Assembly (NCBI GenBank): GCA_030762895.1 | Contig: CM061067.1 | Span: 53,965,667-54,029,666 of the forward strand | From: Sophora flavescens | Lineage: Eukaryota > Streptophyta > Magnoliopsida > Fabales > Fabaceae | Reading direction: 5' to 3' | Length of the DNA: 64,000 nt | Shown here: positions 12,246-22,423 of the stretch, piece by piece | Position numbering within the stretch: the stretch's first letter is position 1 | Layout of the letters: every line of letters starts with the position of its first letter | Notes under the pieces: generated by a model | Databases searched by the model: none | What the model saw: the letters and a program-made list of their open reading frames with translations, nothing else | What the model was told of the DNA's origin: nothing | Position numbers and translations under genes: made by a program

Positions 12246-14801
12246 AACTAGATAGGTCCTGTAGATATACAAAACATATATATATCCAATATAAGGACAA
12301 TACGGGAGATTGAAAACTATAGTTTTTAAAGATTAGTTGCCAAGCACTGGTCACGGACTGGCAGTGATGTCCATCACGGCCGTAACGTGCCAACTGAACA
12401 GACCATGCCATCACAGGCAGAACTGATCACGGCCTAGCCGTGATTAGCATCACGGCCGCGAAAGATCAACCAGCAGAGCAACATGCACTCAAAACCAAAA
12501 ACAGAGACTTACATTCCAAACAACTCAAACTCACGGTTTCAAGTTTCAACTACTGAGACTACAGTTTCAACATACACTCAAAACCAAAAATACAAAAATG
12601 TGCCCTAAATACTCACCAAAAATAGGTGTTCGCGTGGTGGTGGGGAGGGGAGCTCGAGTGGTGGCCAACGTTCGATGTGGTTACTGAGAGCAGAGGGACA
12701 AGGAGAGTTAGTGCGCGGGAAGGGGAAAGAGAGATGTACGTCAAGTTATTGCAAAGAATGAATGGAAAGACAGAGTTAGGGTTAATAGTGTACCTCACGG
12801 TGGTGGCGAAGAAGCCCTCGCGGTGGTTGCGGTGGAGATGAGCTCGCGATTAGGGTTCTCGTCTTTGGGTGAGAGTGAGAGTGAGGGTTGAGAGTGATTT
12901 AGGGTTGAGCGTGATGAAAAGAGAAAAGAAACGTCGTACGGAGCGAAGTGCGGGAAAGCGCGGGTGCAAACGTTATATAAAACAACATTTAACGTCAGTT
13001 GTATTAAACAACTGACGTTACAATTAATTTTTTAACGTCAGTTTTACTAACAAACTGACGTTAAATATTAATATTTTTGTAAAAAAAACACTTTTAACGT
13101 CCGTTGTTGAATACAACTGACGTTAAAAGTGTTAAAGTAACATTCTTCTGTAACAGTCTGTAATACTGCCTCTTCTTTTCCTCTATATTTCTATTCCTTC
13201 ACAAAATGGCTCTGAGACCTGTGTTAATTGAGTGACAACAGGGCATTTCAGATAGTTAGGGATATAGGATTATTTACGTCAGCTATTTATTTAACTGAAA
13301 TAAAAATCACACTTTTAACGTCAATTGTATAAACAACAGACGTTAAAAATAAATAATTTTTATTTTAAAAACACTTTTAACTTCAGTTTTATTCAACAAC
13401 TGACGTTAACAAACCTGTGGACAATAGGGCATTTCAGATAGGGATATAGGATTATTTACATCAGCTGTTTATTTAACTGAAGTAAAAATCACACTTTTAA
13501 CGTTAGTTGTATAAACAACTGACGTTAAAAATAAATATTTTTTATTTTAAAAACGCTTTTAACGTCAGTTTTATTCAACAACTGACGTTAAAAGTGTATT
13601 CCTTCGGGCGTTTTCTTTTCTGCACGTTTATAATATATGACTGCCAGGCCAACTCCCAAAGCGCCTTGGAACCTAATGCTCTTAATGATCAATTTAAATT
13701 TTTAGCAACTTACGACACCTAGTAACTTCATCCCCTACTCCTATAAATAGCTTCCTTCCTTCCTTTAATTTTTCTGCTTCACAATATGGCTCTGCCATGG
13801 AGATTAACTTCATCACTCTTTCTTCCTATACCTAGACTTAAAGGTCTCTGTCTTAATGGTCAAACAACTTCTGAGGTTGTGTAAATCGCATTACATGGGT
13901 GATAAGGGTGTGTAAATCACATTATGTGAATTGCACACACCATCATCCTTCTGGAGAATCAGCGACTACGGTTCCAAAACCTCGGCTTTGGAACCAAGTG
14001 GTCTGTTCCAAGAATATTCTTAAACAGATCGAGTGCACCCTTCACTCGCCACGGCTCCAAAGTGACTGTGGATTCGGATGGAGCATCGACTTCAAATGAG
14101 GAGGGGATGCATTCAATGTTGGAGATTCCGAGGACAGGACTGAGAAGAAAATGATATTGAAGCGAAAACTTTTTTATATTTTAGTGCTATATATCTTAAT
14201 GGAAATTTTTTATCTTTTAAACATTTAATTGTAACTTATGAATCGCTTCAATGAGATACGATTTGATTATACATATATAACTTGTTTTATGTTAAGTGTT
14301 TATTTATTTTAATTTGCACAAGAATTTGTTAATTTACTAATTCAAGCTAATTAATTAAGATTAAAAATAAACTTTTTTTAAAAAAAGATTAGAAATAAAC
14401 TGCATTATATGGAGTGATGATCTGCGTTAAGAGTGACAACAGGGAGATGACAACGAAAGAAAGATAGGAATGAGTTGATTATTTACGTCAGTTATTTATT
14501 TAACTGAAGTAAAAATCACACTTATAACGTCAGGTTTATAAACAACTGACGTTAAAAGTTTTAATAATTTCTTGCAAAACACTTTTAACGTCAGTTCATT
14601 AAACAACTGACGCAAATAGTGATTTAATATTTACAAAACTGCCACCGCCTCACTTTTAACGTCAGTCCTTAAAACAACTGACGTTAACAATGAATTAATG
14701 AAGTCTGATATTTACAAAACTGCCACCGCCCCCTTTTTAACGTCTAGTTTTTGGTTAACTGACGTAAACATTTACCGTCTAATGTATATTTTCCACTAGT
14801 G
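12246..14801 (-). repeat. 5' leader and subterminal repeats of CACTA element B
   Basis: Non-coding. Contains the CACGGCCGTGATG palindrome module (12345-12470), a leader with GT donor-like sites matching 1400-1770 of A in reverse, and subterminal TAACGTCAGTTG hairpin pairs through 12980-13600 and 14480-14770. Two adjacent near copies of about 180 bp (13246-13430 and 13431-13600) are a tandem duplication; each has a GGCATTTCAGATAG start. Short open frames here are by-products of these repeats. Confidence 0.8.
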
Positions 14802-14857
14802 TGTGTATATATATATCCTTAGATTGGTAGTTTTGTTTTTAGACATTAGAGACTAAA

Positions 14858-14923
<66 letters not shown>

Positions 14924-15552
14924 TTGTAGATAGTTATGTTTTTCCTATACATGGGTTTTGGTTTTAAGTCCCCCCATTGTTCCTTTGTACATTTCTTTTC
15001 TTTTTGTTAATATTTAAATTTAAGGGTAGTGTTTGCAATTCTGTAATGTGTGTGATATTCTGTGTTACTGGGATATTTACTGAATGCACGGATAGCTGAG
15101 GGGAGTGATATTTTAAAACTGAATTTTAAAAAAAAAATCTATTAACGTTAGTTGTATCAAACAACTGACGTTAATAGTATTTTATAAAATATACAGTACA
15201 CTATTAACGTCAGTTGCAATAAAAAACTGACGTTAAAATTAAAACCTTTAATGTCAGTTCTTTACCACAACTGATGTTAGTTTTAACAAAATTAATATCC
15301 GTTGTGTTAAAGAACTAACGTTAATAGTTTTATGTTTAACGTCAGTTGTTTAAACAACTGACGTTAATTTTAACAAAATTAACGTCAGTTGTGTTAAAGA
15401 ACTGACGTTAATAGTTTTATATTTAACGTCAGTTCTTTACCACAACTGACGTTAAAATATTAACTACTAACGTCAGCTGTATTTACGTCAGACAATATTT
15501 TGACGTATAAAATCAATTTTAACTGATATAAAAAGCACTTATTGCACTAATG
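14802..15552 (+). repeat. 3' terminal region of CACTA element A
   Basis: This is the remainder of A after the B insertion. It has a second TA tract (about 14860-14921), then sequence matching the 3' end of B (ATTCTGTAATGTGTGTGATA and onward), then a subterminal array of TTAACGTCAGTTG pairs (15140-15480). The terminus GCACTTATTGCACTAATG ends at 15552. The flank after it (TCC) cannot be compared with the left side because that is outside the window. Confidence 0.82.
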
Positions 15553-17137
15553 TCCCAAACAAAACATTGTCTCCTCCATTTTAAATCCCAAACCCAACAG
15601 TCATTTGACCAATGACCGAAATCCAAGACCCTGTTTTGTTGAAAAGAAGACAATGCATAGAGTCTTGGAAAGGATTCTTTCAAAGGTCTCCTTCCATACC
15701 AAGAATCATGCCAAAATGAAGTTGTGTTACCATTCCCGATTTTTTTTCTAAACCCATCCTCCAAGTAATCTCCCACACCGTTCCCTGCTACACCAAGGCT
15801 CATCAAGTCTTTAAACCAAACCAAAACCCCTCTAGAGCTAACAGCCACTCCCAAATTCAGCATGAAACTCACCTCTTCCCCATATTTTACTCTGAGAACA
15901 AACACCCACAAGGCTTCCCTCTCTACCAAAAGCCTCCAACGCCATTTACCCAAGAGATTGAGATTGAATAGCTCAATATTCCTCACCCCCAACCCCGCTA
16001 GATCCCTCGGTTTGCACACATCTAACCATTTCACCCATGGAATTTTCCTCCCCTCCGTTACTCCACCCCAAAGAAACTTCCTTTGGATACTTATAACCAC
16101 CCTCCTAACACTAACTGGCATCCTCATAAAAGTCAAAAAATACATGGGAATACTATTTAGGACAGAATTAAGTAGTACAAGTATGCCCCCTAGAGACAAA
16201 AATTTGTTTTTCCAAGAACCCAACCTCCTTAGTAAAGCATCTAGCAATGGTTGCCATGTCGATGCCTTTCTGGGATTAGCACCAACTGGGAGGCCCAGAT
16301 AACAAAAAGGGATTTTACCAACCTTACAGTTGAGAAACTCCGCACCTGCTGGAAGGAACGAGGGACTTACATTCACTCCCATGAGGCTACTCTTGAAGAA
16401 GTTCACCTTCAAGCCAGAGGTCAACTCAAAACACCTTAGGACCGTCTTCATTATCCAAAAAAATTCAAATCAAGCCTCCCCAATTAGTAGGGTATCGTCA
16501 GCATACTGGAGGTGCGAGATAACCACATCCGAATTGCCCACCCCAAATTATCTAAAATTGCTAGATAAAACAACTTTCGATACCAACCCTCCAAGGCCTT
16601 CTGCGACCAACAGAAAAATAAATGGAGCTTGTTTCAATCCTCTCTGAATATTGATCTCCTCCGTTGGGCTCCCGTTCACCAAAACTGACATTTGCCCAAC
16701 AAACACACATGCTCTCATCCATCTAACCCACCTAACTGAGAAACCAAACATCTTCGGCATGTACTCCAAGAATCCCCAACTCACTGAGTCGTGAGCCTTC
16801 TCAAAGTCCACCTTCAAAAATACACAGTATATAACATAGTCAAGTCGGGAACCCGAGATAACTCTGACCAAGGAGGTCGGGAAAAACCCCGAAGAACACA
16901 CCTCAATCAGTTATGACACGTCACCCAGGAGATCTTCTAGAAGCAATACATATTGCATGAAGGGAGAACTCTCCCCTACAAATCGTGCTAACCACTTGGA
17001 GGTCCACCTACGCAACCAACTCACTCTCCATGCTCATCTAAAGACTAGAAATAGTTTATCCAAGCTCAGATGAAGGGGACAAATACTGAGCACTGATATT
17101 AACACCTAACGAACATCTAGGTGTACCTCGTTCCAAC
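15553..17137 (-). pseudogene. LINE (non-LTR retrotransposon) reverse transcriptase relic
   Basis: Read on the - strand. An upstream piece (16901-16548) has the LINE RT run KVDFEKAHDSVSWGFLEYM and the VNGSPTEE box. A join across 16548-16451 contains LQYADDTLLIGEA, the YADD catalytic box (about 16493-16507), followed by a TGA stop. The downstream frame (16451-15519) has LGLPVGANPR, WKNKFLSLGG and the KWLDVCKP run of the RT C-terminal region. The frame runs directly into the end of CACTA element A, which truncated it. 16902-17137 is too degraded to read. The family would copy its RNA by target-primed reverse transcription; this copy is dead. Confidence 0.88.
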
Positions 17138-17145
17138 ATCGAAAC

Positions 17146-17746
17146 TATGGGTGTGAATAGGTCAGGACGCTCGTCGGGGGCCTATGGCCTAACCTATTTA
17201 AGGCCTAGCTCGGTCTAGTCTATTTAGTAAAAATGTCAGGTGAAAGCTTTTTAAAAAGCCTATATAGCTAAAGAGGTCAGGTCTAAGGCTTTAAGAAAAG
17301 CCTACTCGGTCTATCAGGCCTATTTAACACACACACACACACATAATAATATAATACTATAATATATTATTTACATTATTTATAATTTTTGAAAGTAAAG
17401 GCCTATTTGTCATGTAGTGACCTAATTGCCTATTTATTTGTGAATGTCTAATGATCTATTTATTAGTATAGGTCCAGCAACTTCTTTATTATTGGAGGTC
17501 TACGAGCCAATTTACAAGTGAAAGCCTGTGACCTATTTATAGGTGAAGGCATATTTAAAGATCTTGCTTATAAGTAGGCTTTTAAGTAGGCTTTTAGGAC
17601 AGGTCAGACTTTAAAGTAGGCCAGACTCAAGCCTTAAAAATTGGCCTATATCAGGATAATAGGTCGGGCTCTGGCCTCAAAATTAGAATGCAGGCCAGGC
17701 CCAGGTTTGTCAGGGCCTAGCTCGGTCTAGCCTATTCTCACCCCTA
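17146..17746. mobile_element. Short non-autonomous hAT element (601 bp)
   Basis: Ends are TATGGGTGTGAATAGG on the left and the inverse of TAGGGGTGAGAATAGG on the right. The flanks are ATCGAAAC (17138-17145) and ATCGGAAC (17747-17754), an 8-bp target duplication with one mismatch, as expected for hAT. The interior has no gene. It is filled with variants of GGCCTATTT and AGGCCTA, a subterminal repeat style typical of these plant elements, plus a short (CA)n at 17332-17342. Confidence 0.9.
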
Positions 17747-19591
17747 ATCGGAACACATCCCTAATTTTAAAAAAAAAAGGTCTTTTTGGTGGGTTTAAGA
17801 ACATGTGAGTGGGTAGTAAACATTTGTTAAAGTAGAAAGCATTGGATCTTGAAATTGTGCATTGTCTACTAAGTCCTAACTCCTAATTATGGACCATGAA
17901 CTTTGTGAATGTGGTCCTGTTTAGGGCTGGACAACCACCCGAGACCCGACCCAGAACTGATAAACTTGACACTGAAAAGCTGTTCCTGGGTGGGTTGTTT
18001 CGGGTGGACGGGTTCAAAATTTGGGCCCATATGGGTGTCATCGATCGGGTCCGGTTTGAAAATTTGAAAATCGTCGGTACCCGACCCGACCGAACTACAC
18101 TTAGTTAGGTTTTTTTTTCATTTTTATACCCTCATCCCCTCACTTACTCACTAAAGCGATGTCGTTTCTCTCAAAGGGGAGGGGTAAACCCTACTTACTC
18201 GACACCCACTCTCAGTCTTACTCCTCAGAAAATACTTTCATTTCACATTTCTCTATTCTCTCACCTCACGAACCCTAGTGCCGCCTCTCATCTTTCTGGA
18301 TCTCTCGTTCTTCTTCCTCTTCTCTTCACTTCCGTTTTCCTTTGTCGCCGTGTCCAGTGTCAACGATCGCAACTCGCAGGTGTGTTTTCGTTTGAAGTTT
18401 TCTCTTTTGTTTTGTTTTTATTCTTCATTTTTCCTTATTATAAATCTGCTTTATTACATGTTTAGCATATAATATCTTGTTTTTTCTTTTCTCAACTGGT
18501 TTACGTCTCTGTTTGGTGTTCTGCTTCCAAGATCTTTGTTCAGTAAGTATACAAATACCTCTATCTGACCCCCTCGTCATTTTTGTGTGCTTAGCATCAA
18601 GATCCTTCCTTATTGTTTGTGTAGATTCAAGATCCTTCATTTTTTTGTATAACTATTTTCAAGATCCTTCCTTTTTTGTGTTCTTAGCTTCAAGATCCTT
18701 CCTTTTTGTGTGTGTGTGCTTAGCTTTTGTGTTCTTGTTCTTTGGTAAAAGATGAACTTTTGGGATATAATTATTAATAGAAATTTTTTGAGTAAAGGCT
18801 GGAGCTTTATGCTTTGATAGATTTTTTTATAAATTAACTCATGCTCAATAACACACACTCACACACGATTCCCTGCTTTTCCTTTGTAGTCAAAGTAAAC
18901 ACATTTCTGTAAAAAAATGAAGTCATGGCATCAAAGATTATGTTAGTTTGAAAGAACTACGGTCATTTTTTTCAATTATATTGCTTTTGATGGAACTTTT
19001 AGATTGTATCCTATTTATTTTGTGGATTGAAAGACTGTTAGTTTGTTTTTCCTTTCTGATATTTGTTCTTTGTTATGTCTTTCTGATGTTAGTCTGTGTC
19101 TTTCTTCGGTGTCTTTATGATAATGATAATTTTGCTCCTATTTCATGCTCTGCCCATGGGTTTTTTAGTGGTGTTTCTATAGACACCTTATATACCTTAC
19201 CCATCCAATAGGTAAACTGAGATGTAGCTATAAGTTAGGTAAAGTGTTTAGCTTAATCTCCAAACTTTAAAACTTAGGAAGGTGTTGAACATAAAAACTA
19301 TTAGAGAACAATAAAGAAAACTGTTTAAAACTTAGGTTTACTAATAAACTTAAAAACTCAAATAAAACTGATTTTTAATTTACTGAAAACTATTTTTAAA
19401 ATATTTGGGTGTTATCCAGCCAATGTAAGTGCCAACTGAGCCTCTTCATTCAGTGATGAGTGCTCTAAAAGATTGTGTTAACTGCTGCTAACAATTAACA
19501 AATTCATTTGAGAACAAACATGGTTTACGAAGAAATTAAACACTTAATGTGGGCAGCAGTTGTTGACTATTGCTTCTTCATTGTTTCAGTG

Positions 19592-19890
19592 ATGGAGCAG
19601 TTTAGTCAAAACCTGCCTCCTACATTAAGACCGACTGGAACTCAAGGGGCTTTCAATCCCTCCGATTCTGCACCAACAGCAGGATGTGGTGGTGCAGTTC
19701 AGCCCATTATACACGCAGTTGCTGCTGCAACTGAAGCTACTAAACCTGACACTAATCATCATCTTCCAAAAAATACAAAGAAGAAGAAACCTAATGCAAG
19801 TGGTCCTCGGAAAACTTCTGCTGCCTGGGACCACTTCATAAAACTGCCTGAAAGTGAAGCAAAGGAACCGACTGCTTCATGTAAATACTG

Positions 19891-19933
<43 letters not shown>

Positions 19934-20300
19934 CTTGTGTGACACCAAGCATCATGGCACATCTAACCTCTTGTCTCACTTGAAAGCATGTCCCACGTAT
20001 CCTCATGCAATAATCAACGACCCTAATCAAACCACCCTCACTTTTAAGGGTGGAGAGGGTAGTAGCTTAGTCTCCGCAAGCCAGAGATTCAATATTGAAG
20101 CTTGTAGAAAGGCATTGGCCCTTTTTACTATTGTAGATGAACAACCGTTCAAGGTGATAGAGGGTGATGGATTTAAACACCTTTGTAGACAATTGTAGCC
20201 CTAATTTACTATCCCATCAAGGCGTACGGTTGCTAGAGACATTTTTCAAATGTATGTTGAGGAAAAAGCAAGGTTTGTCCCTTGTTTTATATTGTCTTGC
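19592..20300 (+). pseudogene. hAT transposase N-terminal part with BED zinc finger, broken
   Basis: ATG at 19592 follows an acceptor-like TTGTTTCAG. After a low-complexity N-terminus comes a basic run (KNTKKKKPNASGPRKTS), then a BED finger beginning SAAWDHFIKLPE and CKYC. A (TA)n tract at 19891-19929 interrupts the finger and shifts the frame. The second half resumes in another frame with TKHHGTSNLLSHLKACP. A further frame change near 20195 leads to PSRRTVARDIFQMYVEEKA, a known hAT stretch. BED fingers of this family bind element ends; this copy cannot make a whole protein. Confidence 0.85.
19891..19929. repeat. (TA)n microsatellite inside the BED finger
   Basis: About 19 TA units lie between the CxxC half and the HxxxxxH half of the zinc finger. 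They are read as an artificial IYIYIY run and put the two halves out of frame. Confidence 0.9.
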
Positions 20301-22001
20301 TCGATTTCATGTTGTTTTTAGTGTTTATGATATTGTACTAATTGAACACAGTTGTTAAATCTTGACAGTTCTTACACTTTTTAGTTTTTGGAGTCATATG
20401 TGTGACATGACTCAACTGTTTGGCAGGGTAAGTTTTCAATTTTGTTTTATTTCAGCTCGGTTTCATCATTAAAGGCTTGTATACTTGACTGTTTTTTTTA
20501 CTCTACTCTCCTATGCAGGGTTGTGGTTTTGTGCTTATTTTGATTAATTATCAAAATGTACATGGTTGCTCTCAAGAACCTTTGTTTAAGGCATATGTTT
20601 TTAAAACTTGTCTTTTGGTTTCAATTTGTCTTTGTTTTAGTTGCTTCTCTTCCTGATTTCTTTGTGACATGTTTTGTTCCTGAAATACTTTCTTTACAGT
20701 GTTGTTTGTAGCACTGCACACTTTTTTGGAGGATGATCAAAGCACTGAAAGCATGAAAGCTTATTAACAACATGGTTTGGTTGGTGAAAAAGGGTCATAA
20801 CCTTGCTCCATAAAAAAGAAGGTTGTCACCTGCTGGTTTCGCTATGGTTGTGCTTATGGAACAAGAAAATGTAGAATGGTAAGAACTCTACTAAGTGTTG
20901 TATAATTAAAAAAAAATATGGATGTTGGAGTTAGAGAACTTAATGGTAAACATAGTGATATTTGTTTCACAGTCAGATGCTTTGTGTTTCTTTTCTTGTA
21001 CTGCATAGTGATATTTGTCTTAGCATATTTGCATACCATAGGTTCAGCAATGACTCACAACTACAGTGAAAAAAATGCATAAACAGCATTATTGTCTATC
21101 TCTCGGGTTCAGCTAGCCAGAATTGAAGTCCTCCTGCTGGAATTCTACCAGACAACTCTGAGAGCCCTTGAAGAAGCAAAGAACAAGGTTGATCTATTTG
21201 AAATTATCTTCATTGTGACCTATCTCATGGAATTTCCCATAATGCTAATCTTGTGTTTATTTTTTATGTGTTTGCAGAGATTGTGGTTTAAGACAAATAT
21301 GAAGCTTTGTAACAGTGTTGAGTGAAAGAAATTAGAGTACAATGCAGCAACAGACAACTGGTTGAGGTGTTTTACTCACACACAAATGGTCTTGCTTGTG
21401 GCTTGAAGCCTCAAGGCTGCCAAAGGAAAAGGATCATGGTTAATTGTAAAATTAGAATCAATTGATTCTATATTTATAGTAGCAGCACTAACAACCACAA
21501 CAACACACACCCAGAAAGCCACAAACATGACAATGCCCCATTTCTTTAATTTATGTTTTGTCTCTGATCTCATTTAAACTTGGCAAGGAAGATTTCGTAA
21601 ATCTTGACACTAAAGTTGTTAATTATATGGATAACAATAATATTTGTAATTTAAGTGGACAAGATCTTAGGCCTATTTAGTAAATTAATTCTAATAGGCC
21701 CTAAGGTGATTGTAATTAAAACTGAAAAGGTCCAATTTGAAAATGTAGGCCCATTCAAGAATGTTGTATTGTTTTTTTTTTTACAAAGGGTCAGAAAATT
21801 TGGGCTGAAAAACATGTACTGGCCCAATTATGGCCCAACCTGCTGATACCCAACCGAGTTACCCGCCAACCCGCCCAAACCGAACCCGCCAAAACCGAGC
21901 TGAATTGCGGACGGAATTGGGCCTGATTTCACATGCCTCGGCTTGGGCCGGTTTGATACTTTTGGGCCCGAAACCGACAGATGTCCAACCCTAGTCCTGT
22001 T

Positions 22002-22423
22002 TCTACCATCATTCATTAAATACCATGTTTCTTTCTTTGTCTTTGTCTTTCCTTTTGACATGGAGAGGGGAAACAAGAACATGTGAATGATTATGAACAA
22101 GACATTTGGGCCGCCTGCCAGATACCCCAAGACCCAAGTATTTGCTTAGGCCCACAATTAGCTTCCGAACTTTTAAATGTTAGAAATATAAAAGGTTTTT
22201 CTTAGAATAATTTCGGCTAATGAGTTGGCCAAATCCAATATGTGATTTGTATAGGGTTAAGCTGAAGCAAGAAATTGTTAACTCCAGTAAAAAAAGAGAG
22301 AGAGAAATTGTTAACTAACTCATAGCAAATTCGTCTTAACCCAGCTCAATGCCTTTCCCCAATTACAGTTTTCAACATAAATTTTGATAGTTACATATTT
22401 TATTTTTTGAAATGATAATTTTT
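22002..22423. other. Spacer without recognisable gene
   Basis: Between the hAT duplication and the SIRE-like LTR. AT-rich, with a short (GA)n at 22296-22308. I see no gene or element end. Confidence 0.6.

Larger units (their letters stand above)
8490..14801 (-). mobile_element. CACTA element B, inserted in element A
   Basis: The left end reads CACTGGTGCAATAAGTGC at 8490. The right end, read in reverse from 14801, is CACTAGTGGAAAATATAC. Flanking triplets are TAT (8487-8489) and TGT (14802-14804), close to the 3-bp target duplication expected of CACTA elements but with one mismatch. Both ends carry dense inverted and direct copies of TAACGTCAGTTG. Its only gene is a Tnp2-type transposase on the - strand (9041-12245). 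The Ulp1 gene found in A is missing, removed by a deletion that starts just after that gene's ATG (about 8961-8970). The total of 6312 bp is complete from end to end. Confidence 0.9.
1..15552 (+). mobile_element. CACTA (En/Spm-like) element A, left end outside window, split by element B
   Basis: The window opens inside a large class II element read on the + strand. It carries subterminal repeats built on TAACGTCAGTTG, a Tnp2-type transposase (2123-5311), a second gene with a Ulp1-like protease end (5416-8397), and a 3' terminal region at 14802-15552. That region ends in GCACTTATTGCACTAATG, the inverse of a CACTA-type terminus (CATTAGTGCAATAAGTGC). The 3' region is separated from the rest by element B (8490-14801): the bases after 14830 match, in reverse, the 3' end of B itself. 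Beyond 15552 a LINE reading frame begins, so A appears to have inserted in a LINE. Excluding B, at least 9.2 kb of A is present. The left terminus and left target duplication are not visible. Confidence 0.88.
17922..21993 (+). mobile_element. hAT element with perfect 8-bp target duplication (4072 bp)
   Basis: The left end is TAGGGCTGGACAACCACCCG. The right end is the inverse of TAGGGTTGGACATCTGTCGG. Both flanks are GTCCTGTT (17914-17921 and 21994-22001), an exact 8-bp duplication. Subterminal runs are rich in CCGACCCG and GGGCCC. A leader-like stretch at 18120-18400 precedes a BED-finger transposase start at 19592. The hAT C-terminal dimerisation domain was not found in 20360-21830, so the element is defective. 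This 3' half is AT-rich and unassigned, with no convincing reading frame. Confidence 0.92.

Noticed and set aside
19759..20030. IYIYIY-rich frames on both strands
   Set aside because: These are readings of a TA microsatellite.
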